From Pisaster brevispinus (Eukaryota; Echinodermata; Asteroidea; Forcipulatida; Asteriidae), in NCBI GenBank assembly GCA_023634235.1, contig JAMKCF010000001.1, positions 14,332,258 to 14,396,257 of the forward strand: a DNA stretch of 64,000 nt. The letters run 5' to 3'. Below, piece after piece: positions 44,028 to 55,449 of the stretch. The number at the start of each line of letters is the position of its first letter. Positions within the stretch are counted from its first letter, which is position 1. The notes beneath the pieces were generated by a model. That model worked only from the letters and a program-made list of their open reading frames with translations. It searched no databases and was not told the origin of the DNA. The position numbers were made by a program, and so were the translations under genes.

Positions 44028-45346
44028 TGAATAGCTTCTAATTCGCCAGATCTCCTCTTGTTGTATGTCAGCAGCCTTGTCTGGGTAAGCTGAATGATCT
44101 TTCGATATGTCGTCCATATTGGATTTCCTTGATACCCATCATCAGCTGTCAGCTCTTCCCTCAGGTGCTTGGACAGCTTCTCAATATCTTTGGGGTTTGG
44201 CAGCTCAGTGACTTTATTTAACTTCCTCTCATTAAGTTGTTTTCTTGCCAACCTTGTCACTTTTTCTGACCACTCTACTTTGACAGCTGATAGAAAACCT
44301 TTTGCTTCCTCTTTTGCCTCTTTCCACATCTTGTTTCCTCTATCTTTATCAAACTCCCTCAAGGGTATGACTATCTTAGTATTTGTCAGACGAATTAAGT
44401 CATACTTGATCTTTATGGCATTCGATGGACTTTTCAAGTCCTCCTCATCATCCATGTTACGAACAGCCGTATCCAAAGCTGCTTAGACAATTGTGTCCAT
44501 ATAGGCCGGTCTGATGTATTCCCACAGCTTTTTATTGTTTCCACTGGGTCCGTCTCCCTGCTCATCTATCTTGTGTGCATGAAGAAGCAATTTAGCACAA
44601 TTTCTCTTATGTTGAGATGCATAGTACTTTCTTTTAAGTTCATTCTCAATATTCCGTCTGAGCCAAGATTCCCCCGATGCCACAATTAGACAATCCTTTT
44701 GGGCAACCTCAGTAGTTTTATCTGGCGTCATCATACAGAAAACTTCATTCCTCAGGAGAGCTGATGCTGTTGAGTCGACCTCATCAGAAAGTACATGTAA
44801 ATTGCTCTGAAATAGAAGTTCACGCTTTCTAGGAATGTGAGACTTGTGTTTCTGTAACACGAGGCCAGGACATGTTTTCTTATGTTTTGGTAGTGACTTT
44901 ACAAGTATCCAACCCAAACATTTTGGACATGGTCCATATTGTTCGTAATTAAAGTTCTTTGTTGGTCTTCGGAAAATGATAAGTTCTCCTTTCTTATCCT
45001 TGGTAACCTTTAAGTTAAGACTGTGGTCTCCTTTTGCTCGTAACATTTCATTGAGTGGTGCTACATCAGGGTGGGAATCCTTGCTTTTCTTGCTGCTCTT
45101 TCGAACAATTTCTTTGACTTCTTCATGGTGATGTTTAGCTTTTGTGTGACTTGGAATATGTTGAACAAGCTTTCCACAGAAGTAGGACGCATGATATGTA
45201 TTCTGTACACGACCCCGCTTCTTTTGCCTGCCAGCTTTAGTGGTTTCTGATCTTAATACCTTCCTTATGTAAATGGATGGTGTATTGCTATCTCTGAGGA
45301 TCTCATTTTCTTGAATTTTCTCCTCCTGTTCTTCATTTCCTCCACT
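44028..45346 (-). pseudogene. Zinc-motif protein of the RYGPCP family, one premature stop
   Basis: A long exon reads from 45346 (after ATAG|AGT) to the donor ATTCA|GTAAGT at 44028. It starts with Glu-rich sequence, then a C2H2-like ASYFCGKLVQHIPSHTKAKH. Next is FNYEQYGPCPKCLGWILVKS with LPKHKKTCPG, a C-x2-C...H-x4-C motif. A 300-residue helical part (ESWLRRNIENELKRKYYASQ, then KIKYDLIRLTNTKIVIPLRE) follows. A TAA at 44483-44485 interrupts an otherwise open frame. I know similar uncharacterised proteins, often in large families in aquatic animals, but not their function. Confidence 0.6.
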
Positions 45347-45551
45347 CTATTCTTTTTTTAAAATATCCATTTTCCTTGGTGGTTTCAGTGTCACTTAACC
45401 CTGGAGGTCGAAAGTTACGTAACATGTGACTGTATGACAAGTGCACTACTACAGTTTGTAGTAGGTTTGGTGAAATCTTACCACACCCGGGAATAAAGCT
45501 ATAAACCCATTATTATCAATCCCAAGACCTTTCAGAGGGTTTGTAGATGTT

Positions 45552-45840
45552 TTAAATGATCACTTGACGGACTTCCTTCGGATGAGGTTGCATAGTCATC
45601 ATCAGACTCCCCTGCAGGAGACTCTCCTTATCAGTCTCCATTTCAGATTCCCCTTCATAAGACTCATCATTATCACCATCATCTTCATGAGGAACCTGTC
45701 CTGCAGACTTCTTCCTTGCGGTTTCCCCCTGCCCCATCATAGATGCATCGCGTCTGCTCTGCTGACACTTCGCACTTCGAAGATTAGTTTGGTTTTTCCT
45801 TGTGTCTTTCGTAATCAATTTATTTGCAGGAAACTGCGGG
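45552..45840 (-). CDS. Acidic upstream exon of the RYGPCP-type gene
   Basis: The minus frame from 45818 gives a polar region (QQSRRDASMMGQGETARKKS, then EDDGDNDESYEGESEMETDK). Near 45620 the acidic composition continues in another frame (GESDDDYATSSEGSPSSDHL) to about 45560. It is upstream of and co-directional with the main exon. Probably the disordered N-terminus, with one frameshift. Confidence 0.4.
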
Positions 45841-45949
45841 ATTCATATGGAAGATTAGCCCTATACAACTCCCTAGATGTTTTTCTGAGTCTGCTTGTTA
45901 GGCAGGTGGTCAGCAGCCAAGTGTCACGGGATATGATGTGACTTGCCTC

Positions 45950-46780
45950 TGACCTGAAACATGATGGCCATATTACTAGTTGAACTGGATAAGCCCTGAC
46001 GGAGTCATGTTTAGCCCCATGGTTGCTGCGATGCCATCGTAACCGGGTGATTTAGCCTATTGGTTGGGCCCGCCTATTCCGCCGTTGCAGACACCCCTAC
46101 ACGCATTCGGGTTTGAAGTCAGAGTTTTCCTTCTCGTAGATGGGCTGCCTTCCAAGGCTTACGAGCCCCATCTGCCCGTACCAAAGTACGAAGGTGGAAA
46201 ACCGACAAATCGAGAACCGCTTAAATCAAAAGCGACCTCAAGACACGTTTGTCTCCCTCAACGGTACTGGAAATTTGACTTACTTATTATAGCCCGAGCA
46301 AGAGCGTTAAACAACTCGTTATTTTTGTAACTCTTATTTATTTAGTTATAATCAATTTGCGAGGCTCCGCGAATTTAACCAATTGTAATTCAGAGCGAAT
46401 TTTGGCTTTTTACAGCCGAAGAACGTTGCAGAATGAATGAATAAAATTCTTGTATGTTGGTTGCGAGGCAGCAAGCCGCTTCGCCATACCACTTGTTCAC
46501 AAATCGTTCTCCACTGTTTTCTTATTTAATTGTTGTTACATTTTATGTTACTCAGCAGGGAGATTTAGATTTTGTTTTCCTGATGGAAGCATGAAGGAAG
46601 AAATACATTAATGACTCTGGTGAACATTGTTTATATGGTTGTACCGTGTATCTGTTGGGTGTAGCAGACAAGCAGCCTTTATGCAAACACACGTTGGTTT
46701 CGGTGGTAAGCTGTGGCGGCGATCTGATAGTAGATAAAGCTTGTTTCCCCTAGAACGCATGACTCTAGTTCACTAATGGG
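45950..46780. other. No gene recognised
   Basis: It contains an open plus frame at 46064-46330 (YEPHLPVPKYEGGKPTNREP) without family resemblance. It may be part of an unclassified repeat. Confidence 0.4.
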
Positions 46781-46929
46781 CTATGGTGAACACCACTGTG
46801 CATATAGCACCCTCTTGTTTAGGTGGGGCTATTATTCCGATCAATTTATGTGCATTTGCAAGCGATGGAAACACTCAGTGCAGTCTTTACAACGATCATT
46901 ACGTGTGCTTCAACACTTTCACCAGTCAG

Positions 46930-47470
46930 ATTACGCTAGAAGTTAAGGTAGCAAGCGTGCCCCCTGTTTTTGGCAGGCGTGCCAAGATTTTACGGGCAAG
47001 TATAACGCCCCATGCTTGTGGCAAGTGTTTGGCGGCAAACGCAAGCTTGTCCAGTGTTTGAGGGCAAGCATACCCTGTTCTTTGTTGTTAATATTTGGTC
47101 AAGTATGTACCATCTTGTGGCAAGCGTGCTCAGTGTTTGTTAATATTTGGGCAAGTATACCCCGTTTTGTGGCAAGCATGCCAATATTTTTGGGGCAAGT
47201 AGGCCTCATGCAAACGCAAGCTTGTCCAGTGTTTGAGGGCAAGCATACCCTGTTCTTTGTTGTTAATATTTGGTCAAGTATGTACCATCTTGTGGCAAGC
47301 GTGCTCAGTGTTTGTTAATATTTGGGCAAGTATACCCCGTTTTGTGGCAAGCATGCCAATATTTTTGGGGCAAGTAGGCCTCATGTTTTGTGGCAAGCGT
47401 GCCAAGTTTTTAGGGGCAAGCATGCCCCATGTTTTGAGGGCAAGCATGCCCCCATTCTTTAATCTTAATA
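46930..47470. repeat. GGCAAGCRTGCC minisatellite with a perfect 175-bp tandem copy
   Basis: The motif GGCAAGC(A/G)TGCC...GTTTG or ATATTTTTGG recurs at roughly 30-60 bp. Within it 47036-47210 and 47211-47385 are identical over all 175 bp. The surrounding units have diverged. Confidence 0.85.
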
Positions 47471-48177
47471 TTTTGGGTGAGAGCTCTTCATCGGTAATAA
47501 TCATACTTTTTAATGCAGCTTTTGCTCACTTTGGATTTGGGCACAAGGTGCTGAGATGTAAGCAATTTTGAAAAGCCTGGGGGCTCTATCGTCGACACAT
47601 GTTTTCTTTGGAATGTTACTAGTTACATGCAACTCACCCCGGGCACTGGGCTGGGCTCCGGTGGCGTTCGGCTAAAATGTATTTGGTCCCCGGTCACATA
47701 ACTCTCTGGCTCTTGAGATGGTCCTTCAAAGCCACTGTTTCAGAAATTAGCCCTCATCTCCTCCTAAGCTTAGGTAAGCTGTCCTTGGCAGCAGGTCTCA
47801 GTTCCAACGAAATTGGTCGGTATTTTAAGTAATCAACAGTGTTACATACGTTTTTCCACAAAGTTTTATTTCACGCTTTGTGAATTGTAAACACTGTGCC
47901 CAGCACCAACCATTCAGGTGGGGCTAATATTCCAATCGTATGTACAAGCGGTGGCAGCACTTTAGGATAATAATTGTGCTATAACACTTTAACCTGTCAA
48001 ATTACGCTTAATTTATAATAATGATTTGGGGGATAAACGTGCACCCATTTCTTGGTTGTAAACATAAAAGAAATTTTTTTTGGCAAGCGTGTTACCAGTG
48101 GGCACACGACGTCTTACAGTTGTAAAATTTTGACATCATATAAATGTCTTATTTTGGTCGTACATGCAAAACCAAAA

Positions 48178-48342
48178 GACGCCTTTTCCTAACGACTAAG
48201 TGACGTCTTCTTTTGACGACTAAGTGACGTCTTCTTGACGACCAAGTGATGTCTTCTTTTGACGACTAAATGACGTCATGTTCTGACGACTTAATTACGT
48301 TATTTCTAGACAACTAAATAACGTCTTTTGTTGACGACTAAC
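48178..48342. repeat. Tandem repeat with TGACGTC motifs
   Basis: About six units of 24-28 bp, consensus TTTTGACGACTAAGTGACGTCTTC, decaying toward the right. Several units contain TGACGTC, one being the full CRE palindrome TGACGTCA. A reverse-complement-like scatter (GACGTCACGTAGTCATCAGG, about 48513) lies further right. Confidence 0.75.
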
Positions 48343-48344
48343 TG

Positions 48345-48483
48345 TGGTTTGGGCACTGGCCTGGTGACCAGTCTTTATTCTTTGTCTTTTTCTTCCATTC
48401 TGTGCATTTTAACATTTGTTATGCGTCTTTGATCATTTTGTATGTAAGGGGCGCAATATCAATTTTAATTATTATTATTATTA
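48345..48483 (+). mobile_element. LINE-type 3' end with ATT tail
   Basis: Sequence ending GGGGCGCAATATCAATTTTAATTATTATTATTATTA looks like a CR1/L2-type 3' terminus with its microsatellite tail. No coding part is attached. Confidence 0.45.
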
Positions 48484-48934
48484 AAAAAATGCTGTTTACT
48501 CGTTAGGAAAAAGACGTCACGTAGTCATCAGGAAAAGACACATTTTATTCATCAGGAAAATACCATACCGTACAATAAATTTTATGACATGTTTTTTTAT
48601 TCATCAAGTAATTAACATGTTTTCTCTCGGAAGAGGGTGCTACAGTAGTCTTGTAAGACATCTTTTCTCCGTACAAAAAATCTGCTGAAAATCACTGAAA
48701 ATAAAGCTTCTTCAGCTACATCCGGTTATCATCTACTCTCCAAACTGTGCTGCAAGACTTTCTCCGATAGTGTGGGTGAATATTTTTTAACATTTCCGGT
48801 TCTTAGCTCGAAATTTCCAACATTTCGTCTGTAAAATTGTCCTGCACCATTGACGTTACTTCTACTGCTACACAGATCTATTTGTATTATACATGTACAC
48901 TACGTCACGTGTGTAAATAGATTCGCATAACACC

Positions 48935-50335
48935 ATGGCGGCGAGTTCAAACCTGTTAAAGAACAACGTTCATCAGAAATCTTCGGATCCCGATAAGATA
49001 TGCACTACAAACTGTAACATGAAGGGAAGCTCAAAAGGGAACACAATCAGATGTTGCTTATGCGGACATTGGTTTTATGAATCGTGTCTTAAACTCTCCG
49101 AAGATGATGTCTCTGGAGTGTGGCCAAGCTACACTTGCAGATTAATATCTTCAAACTTTGCTAATCTTCAAAGTACTGTGAGTAGCCTCGTCAATTTGAA
49201 TTCCACCCTCATGAACCTGCTTGAAAAGCAACAAAAGCAATTGGACAAAGTTTGTTAGGATCAAGCCAGTCATAGTGATGTACTCAAACAAATTGGCGAT
49301 AGTATTAGAGAGCTTAAGGTCAGCATAATACCTGAAATTTTTTCCATTGGTGACGATGAAAGCTCTGTAAGCTCTGAGAGTGATGTTTCTGAACACCCTG
49401 CCTCGGGGCATTTACTCATCGGTGATTCACTCCTTCGTAATATGGTACCTGTCTCAGACGACTTCACTATCAACTCGAATGGTGGTGCCAAGCTTAACGA
49501 TATCTCTACAAGACTCAAACATAATAAGAAAAAAAAGCACTGCAGCATAACCTTAGTTTGTGGTACGAATGACACTACTACCAAAAAGACCCCTCAGAAC
49601 ATCCATGATGATTGCAAAATTCTCCTTGATCAAGCTAAGAAGAAGGCAACTACAGTTAAATTGTCCAGCATCCCACCTAGATCTGATAGTAAGGTCAGCT
49701 CAACTAAGATTGACACAACAAATGATCTTTCGTGTAAACTTGCCAAGGAGAGCGATGTCGAGTTTGTAAATAATGACACAAACTTTAGATTCAAAGATGG
49801 CAGTATTGATGATGCTACTCTCTTGCTGGATGGTCTGCATTTATCTGATGCAGGTGCCAAACGTCTTCTACGTAATCTTGGTCTATGTGATAAGGCTACA
49901 TACAGCCCTCGGAAGGGACCAATGAAGTGGCCAAATCAACCAGATGGTAGAACCACCAGACATGATGCCTCACCAATACCTGAGCGTTTCCATCCTCCAA
50001 ATGCTTCAAATGGCTTCAACCCCAGATTAAAGAGCCACCAGGATCAAAGTCAAGTTCGAAAACCTACATCCATGTCACACAGGGGAGCAACTAATGGATT
50101 TATCCCTCGTAATAAGCCACATCACCGGACTCCATCAGGAAAAGGCCCCCATGATTGGGTCCCTCATCATACTAGACCAAAGTACTGCGCTACTCAACAA
50201 AGCCAGCCAATATGTCATTACTGTGGTGAAACCGGACATACCAAAAACTACTGCCGGCGTGGGCACCCTGTCGATTGCTGGTCCTGCTGCTCTCTTGGAC
50301 ACAAGGCAAAGCATTGCCCCCTCATCTCCACCTAG
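48935..50335 (+). pseudogene. LINE D ORF1: PHD finger, SGNH esterase, CCHC knuckles
   Basis: Starts at ATG 48935. A PHD-like zinc region (ICTTNC, CCLCGHWFYESCLKL, SYTC) spans about residues 22-70. After a coiled-coil-like stretch a TAG at 49256 interrupts. The frame resumes with the hydrolase motifs GHLLIGDSLLRN, LVCGTNDTTTKK and LLLDGLHLSDAGAKR (Ser, Gly/Asn and Asp-x2-His of SGNH esterases). It ends with CHYCGETGHTKNYC and CWSCCSLGHKAKHC. ORF1 proteins with PHD and esterase domains are established for CR1-like elements. Confidence 0.88.
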
Positions 50336-50554
50336 GATGCTGGCAATGTAAACAGCACTGTGCTAAATGAGGCACCCCCCGTTGACATTTCTGACGTAAT
50401 TGATTTCAACATGTATGAGGTCCTTGATGTTACCAACACCTCTGGTGATATTGTTGACAATTCTAATGATTTATTAGGTATTGGTAAAGTTAAAGATGAT
50501 GCCAGTAGTGATAAGCTAGACAATCATATTTAACCTAAATGCAAGCATGATGCT

Positions 50555-51782
50555 TTGGGTGATTGCTTCATTTGTAAAGGTACTTACAAAAAGTTGACTA
50601 AGTGTAAAGGCATTAAGATCGCCCATTTAAATGTCCGAAGTCTGTCCACCAAAATGGATGAAATTCGATTTCTGACTAAGAAACTTGATATTGATGTTTT
50701 ATGCATATCTGAAACCTGGCTGTGTGATAAAATCAATAATGTTGAAATCCAGATTGATGGTCACACAGTTCTGAGACATGATAGAATAGATGGTCGGCGG
50801 GGTGGAGGAGTGTGTGTATGTTAGGAGTACCCTGTCTTATAATGAAAGGGTGGACCTGGCTAACGATGCACTCGAAACTTTGTGGCTGGAACTCAAATTG
50901 AAAAAGAGTGACTTATTACTGTGTTGTATGTACAGACCTCCCAATGCTAACTGTGATTACTTCAATGGGATCCTTGATGTTTTAGATAAAGCTTCTGTTG
51001 AACATAAAGAGACTGTATTACTGGGATACTTTAATATTGATTATAAAATTGATGAATCCTTAAGCAATAATCCTATTCATTTGATTGAAAGTTTGTATGT
51101 TCTTAATCAACTGGTTACTAAACATACACGGGTCACAAACGAGTCGTCTAAATGCATTGATCTCATTTTAAGCTCAGTACCCGAGAAACAGACTCTTTGT
51201 GATGTGGCCAAGATAACTCTTAGTGACCACTATATGGTGTATACTTGCATTGATTTAGATTTTAAAGTAGCCAAACACAAAACCGTTAGGTTTAGGGATT
51301 ACAAGAATTTTGATGAAGATGCCTTTTTAAATGATACAAAGTGTTGTTCTATTTTTAATGAGTGCGAGGATAGCTACACAGAGAATGAAATGTTATGGAC
51401 TACCTGGCGTAATGAGTTTTTAAAGATTTGTAATTGTCATGCTCCTATTAAAACGGTAAGAGTTAAGAATAGGTATTGTCCTTGGATGACCCCGGACATT
51501 GTTAAACTCATGTATAAAAGGGACTTTTAAAAATCTCTGTCTATTTTTAATGATTGTTCTGACACTTTGAATATGTACAGAAAAGCCAGAAACCTTGTCA
51601 CCTCATTAACGAGACAATCTAAACGTGAGTATTTTGATAATGTGTCTGCTAAGTATAAGAACAATCCCAAAAAGTTATGGTGTGAGGTTCACAAAGTCAC
51701 TGGTGATAGTACATTTGTTAACACTATGGATCCTGATCTAAATTGCTTTTTTAGACTTTTGCTAAAGTGTGTAGCTTGTTAG
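50555..51782 (+). pseudogene. LINE D ORF2, endonuclease only
   Basis: The frame has IKIAHLNVRSLSTKMDEIRF, LCISETWLCD and GRRGGGVCV, shifts near 50815, and goes on with LLCCMYRPPNANCDYF, LLGYFNIDYKID (usually GDFN) and LSDHYMVYTC. A stop at 51528 is read past by a second frame (KSLSIFNDC, then NPKKLWCEVHKVTGD). No RT motif follows. The enzyme would be dead through the Asp-to-Tyr change in the GDFN box and the frame breaks. Confidence 0.85.
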
Positions 51783-51789
51783 GCACACT

Positions 51790-52440
51790 ACAAAACAGTA
51801 ATAGCACCAAACTTCAACTTAATGAAACAGCTCACGCGTTGACACAACACTGACCCAAGCGATACCCGAACACCTAGTGTTTGTTTTCACAAACACTATA
51901 AGTCTAGTTTTTTTAAATTTTATGTCAAAACACTTCATGGGAACTGAATCTAGTAACCGTTCTAGTTTTTACATACAAGACTCAAGAGGCCATTTATTAT
52001 CTCGTAATCTGCACATGGGTTCTATGTTTATCAGCAATGTTTTATTAACTTAGAAAGTGTTGCCGGCCAACAGGACGTCGACATTTTCAAATGGTTCGAT
52101 GAACTTCAGCTTACTACAGAGGAAGCGGCGGTATTTTTTGTGGGTTATTTATGTTGGGGGGCAAAAAATCTAGTGTCTCCAGCGCTCACGAGTCACATCA
52201 CTGTCGCTTGGCTTCTGTTTCATACTCCTTTATCCGCTTCAAGTCTTCGTTGTGTCTGCGGTCAGTGTTTATAACATCATTCATAGGCGGCTTCGAGTCT
52301 TATAACTGAGTTCAATTTATATATATAAAACAAAAAATACGGCCCTATTTTGAAATGGCATGAAGACCTATTGCAAACAGATTCTTCTGTTTTTGGACAC
52401 GTTTGTGCTTTTCCCTCTTTCTCTTTAAATAAAAAACAAA
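51790..52440. other. No gene recognised
   Basis: Spacer between LINE D and the BEN-like locus. Nothing beyond short accidental frames. Confidence 0.45.
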
Positions 52441-52611
52441 TAGCCTTATTTTGCCAACAATTTTCACGGGAAGAAAGCTTGGGAGGCTTAGTTCGATGTT
52501 TAACAAATGTTTGAGAATACAATGTACCGATGATGGTAAATACATGTATGAACCTTATCTTGTAAACAGATTTCATACGCTGCGTCGAGTACCACGTCGA
52601 GACCAACAGCA

Positions 52612-53231
52612 GGACCGGTGTGTCGTTGTATTGATAGTGACGTGTTCAGGAAGATGGATGAACAAGTAAGCGACTTGTGGCAGGCCAAATTTGGATCTGG
52701 ATCCAAAGGCCTGTCACCAGTCATTGCCAGTTCACCATTTCCAGCTTCAATCACGACTACGCCTATTCAACGATCACCAACACCGCCGCCGACCAGGGCA
52801 CCATCCAGGCCCCACCACCAAAGGTCACCCGCAACGCCGCCGACCAGGGCCCAATCAAGGCCCGACCACCAAAGGTCACCCGCAACTCAGCCGACCGGGG
52901 GCCCGGCCAGGTTCAATGTTACTCCACAGACCGGGGCCCCGGCCAGGTTCAACCTTACTCCACAAAGGGTGATGGAATTGAAGGTTAGTTCCTGCTCAGA
53001 GCAGAACTTTGCCCTATCGTAAGGCTGCTTTTCACGGAAAAGGAGATGGGAGAGTCTAATTCTCGGGGTGTACGGGGAAGAAGCAACTAGACCCAAACCG
53101 CCTTGCCACGGTGAAGCGGTTGACCGAAAGTCGTCTTCTCTGTCTCCTGCACAATTCGATGCATTCTGGCGAAAGGAGTGCCGGGTCGCCATCGACGAAG
53201 GGTGCAGGAGACTGAGGAGATATGAGAAGTA
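52612..53231 (+). pseudogene. BEN-like gene 2, frame-broken
   Basis: A plausible exon enters at about 52612 (CAGCAG|GACC) and reads KMDEQVSDLWQAKFGSGSKG, then a Pro/Arg/His repeat (RSPATPPTRAQSRPDHQ units, 51 bp). It reaches a donor-like AAG|GTTAGT at 52983, only 16 bp before an acceptor-like CTGCTCAG. The BEN-like part then needs three frames: VRLLFTEKEMGESNSRGVRG, LDPNRLATVKRLT, and AQFDAFWRKECRVAIDEGCR to the stop near 53230. RGVRG and QFDAFW match the locus at 704-1159. At least two indels separate the pieces. Confidence 0.6.
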
Positions 53232-53649
53232 GGAAGTATTTGTTTCTTTGATATCATTTCGTCACCGTTTTTTCAAGTTTCAAGTGATAAAACGTTATAC
53301 TTATACGTACTTATACGCTAATAGCTGTAGGACCATTTTACCAAACTATCACTTTTTCGTTTTTGTTAGTTCAATGTTGTTTGTAAACTAATTAACCAGC
53401 GCTGTGTGAATGAAGAGCACAAAGTACTTGAGTTTGTCGAATACAAGATCTGTAAAGAGTTACTCATTATTTATGTAATGTTCAATTGGTGTCTTTGTAA
53501 CAAAAAGTGTACCATGATTGTGGATGTGCACACAGTGTCTTAAATCACGGCCGATCGTAAAGTTAAAAAAAATATTATTTAATTAATTAGTTATTATTAT
53601 TCATTATTTTGATCTATTATCTATATGCATTGTACATGTGTACATTTTG

Positions 53650-53760
53650 TTTGCTGGTTTTTTAAAAAAATATTTAGGGAACTTGTTTTTTTGGTGCTAT
53701 TTTAACCTCTGCAATTTTTTACATGTCTATTGTTAACGTTTAGAGATTTTTTAACAGGTA
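53650..53760. repeat. Decayed duplicate of the 53.9 kb exon
   Basis: GGGAACTTG...TATTTTAACCTCTGCAATTTTTT...GGTATAT parallels 53925-53985. On the minus strand it retains part of the IPVKK...AEVK coding pattern but with stops. Likely a duplicated terminal exon. Confidence 0.4.
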
Positions 53761-53895
53761 TATATAATTATTTATTTTCGTTCTTGTGTAGCTGGCCAGA
53801 GGTTTTGGTTTTGAATGCCTTCAGGCAGGCCACAGTGTTTCAGTAAACTTTTTAAATTCCGGGCATATCCCTCTGGCTTTTAAAAAACAATATTT

Positions 53896-54081
53896 TTAGT
53901 TTGCCGTTTTTGGATGTTTTTTCTGAGGGGACTTGCTTTTTTCTATTTTAACTTCTGCAATTTTTTTAACTGGTATATCATCTTGAGCAAAAATAACCGG
54001 CAAAATCCTACTGTCCCAAGAACAAATGTACCTGCCACGTGTATAATATGTATCGCTATCGCTAAAGTAGTCTTTGGACCA
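53896..54081 (-). CDS. Terminal exon of a phase-0 multi-exon gene
   Basis: A pyrimidine-rich acceptor (CTCCCCTACGTGTAATGAAG) precedes 54081. The 61-codon frame (WSKDYFSDSDTYYTRGRYIC, then IPVKKIAEVKIEKSKS) stops at TAA 53896-53898. It joins in phase 0 to the exon ending at 54275. The basic tail looks nuclear. No known domain. Confidence 0.5.
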   Translation of the reverse strand, partial: WSKDYFSDSDTYYTRGRYICSWDSRILPVIFAQDDIPVKKIAEVKIEKSKSPQKKHPKTAN

Positions 54082-54274
54082 CTTCATTACACGTAGGGGA
54101 GGGAGAACAATAGACTGGTAGCTTGCAAAACACCACCACTCTACCACTTGTTTTAGTGTGATTGTGTGCCCATCTCAAATGTCTCACTCTTCTCCCCTAC
54201 ATGTAAATGGTGTAATGGAGTGGTCCAAATTCACCAACCGCACAGTTTGTGTGTGACTTCCACGCAAAACTTAC

Positions 54275-54352
54275 CTGAATTGGGCTCGTGATGTCCTTAT
54301 TCTCCCCTTCAAATCTCTCGAGCTCAAAGCTGACTTCAGGAAAATAGGTCTC
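54275..54352 (-). CDS. Internal phase-0 exon (26 codons)
   Basis: TTTTGCAG|GAG to ATTCAG|GTAAGT, encoding ETYFPEVSFELERFEGENKD plus ITSPIQ. It is the only acidic and hydrophobic exon in the set. Confidence 0.6.
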
Positions 54353-54569
54353 CTGCAAAACAAAAAGATGATAAACCCTTTTAATTACAGGTAAAACATT
54401 GTGTGTTTGTAAATTTGGTGGGCTTTTGATAGCAGCTAGGGCTATCACACGTACTCATACACACAACAAAAATACTCGCCGATACCACTTTTGAGAAAAA
54501 TAATCCACATATGACAAAATAATTGCGCCAACGGAAATGCATGTTGCAATCAGCAACTTGGCAACTTAC

Positions 54570-54641
54570 CTTTACGAGCTTGACAGCAGACTTTGGAGTC
54601 AAAGCAGTTGGCTGAAACAGTGCCTTGGGTGCAATCGGTGA
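54570..54641 (-). CDS. Internal phase-0 exon (24 codons)
   Basis: ATCCACAG|TCA to GTAAAG|GTAAGT, encoding SPIAPKALFQPTALTPKSAV plus KLVK. Strong splice sites at both ends. Confidence 0.6.
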
Positions 54642-55096
54642 CTGTGGATAAATTATAAAGTATATAAGATTAAAAGCACTGATGATCTGCCCGTTATTGC
54701 TTGCTATTTATACTTTTTTATGAATAGGCAATGATCCGCTATTTCTGTCAACACTTTCGCACCATTGTTTTTGTATTTTTTTTTGTGTGTGGGGGGGGTG
54801 GGGGGCCCCATCCTCCCATGATTTGTAATGGTCATCAAATGGTAACAATGACGACAATTAATGGAAAACAAATACAAATGGAGGTGGCTCGGATTTCCTT
54901 TTTTGAAAAGTACATGTACATTTAATCAGATTTTCTACACAGTTGTTTCCAGAAAAAAAGCGTGATATACATGTAAACTGTGATAATCGTAATTAGAAAA
55001 CAGTTATGCAAATGTACAACAAAAAAGGCAAGCTTGTAACATAAAAATGGACGCGCACCCCCTCTCCCTTATAAAAAGTCTTCGCGAGTAACTTAC

Positions 55097-55186
55097 ACGT
55101 AAGAGGTCCTGATGGTTTTCTGCCCCCATTTCTTGATCCACACAAAACCTCGCAACCACTGTAGCACGTTTCTTGCCTGATTTGGT
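55097..55186 (-). CDS. Internal phase-0 exon (30 codons)
   Basis: TGTTACAG|ACC to TTACGT|GTAAGT, encoding TKSGKKRATVVARFCVDQEM plus GAENHQDLLR. The basic start resembles the neighbouring exon. Confidence 0.6.
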
Positions 55187-55383
55187 CTGTAACAAATAAC
55201 ATAGTGTATACTCCAATCAGTATAATTTAGAAAATTATTATTATAAATACTATTACAATTTTTATTGTTCAATGATAACTTTTCACAATCAACGACAATT
55301 TCTTGTACCTGTAATCTGTATGTTATTTTAGTTTTCAATGTGCCAATTACAGGCATATACATTTTTATTTCTCTGGTAATTAC

Positions 55384-55449
55384 CTTTAGTATAGATTTCG
55401 TGGATTTGGCTGAATGCTTTGCACTCTTCTTTTTTGATGCCTTTGAAGT
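55384..55449 (-). CDS. Internal phase-0 exon, Lys/Ser-rich (22 codons)
   Basis: TTTTTTTACAG|ACT to CTAAAG|GTAATT, encoding TSKASKKKSAKHSAKSTKSI plus LK. Histone-tail-like composition; probably a DNA-contacting or localisation segment. Confidence 0.6.

Larger units (their letters stand above)
48935..51782 (+). mobile_element. LINE D: CR1-type LINE with PHD/SGNH ORF1, RT missing
   Basis: ORF1 (48935-50335) and the endonuclease half of ORF2 (50555-51782) are present in order, with spacing of about 220 bp. The sequence stops matching a LINE near 51775, before the first RT block. LINEs are normally truncated at the 5' end, so loss of the 3' half implies a later deletion or rearrangement. Confidence 0.88.

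Noticed and set aside
46064..46330. 88-codon plus-strand ORF
   Set aside because: No family resemblance, no clear splice sites, and repeat-like surroundings.
47016..47571. Two overlapping hydrophobic ORFs that look like membrane proteins
   Set aside because: They are translations of the 175-bp tandem repeat, and the similar peptides simply repeat the DNA duplication.
52691..52972. Collagen-like frame (GPTTKGHPQ repeats)
   Set aside because: Shadow frame of the Pro/Arg repeat in BEN-like gene 2. There is no Gly at every third position over a useful length.
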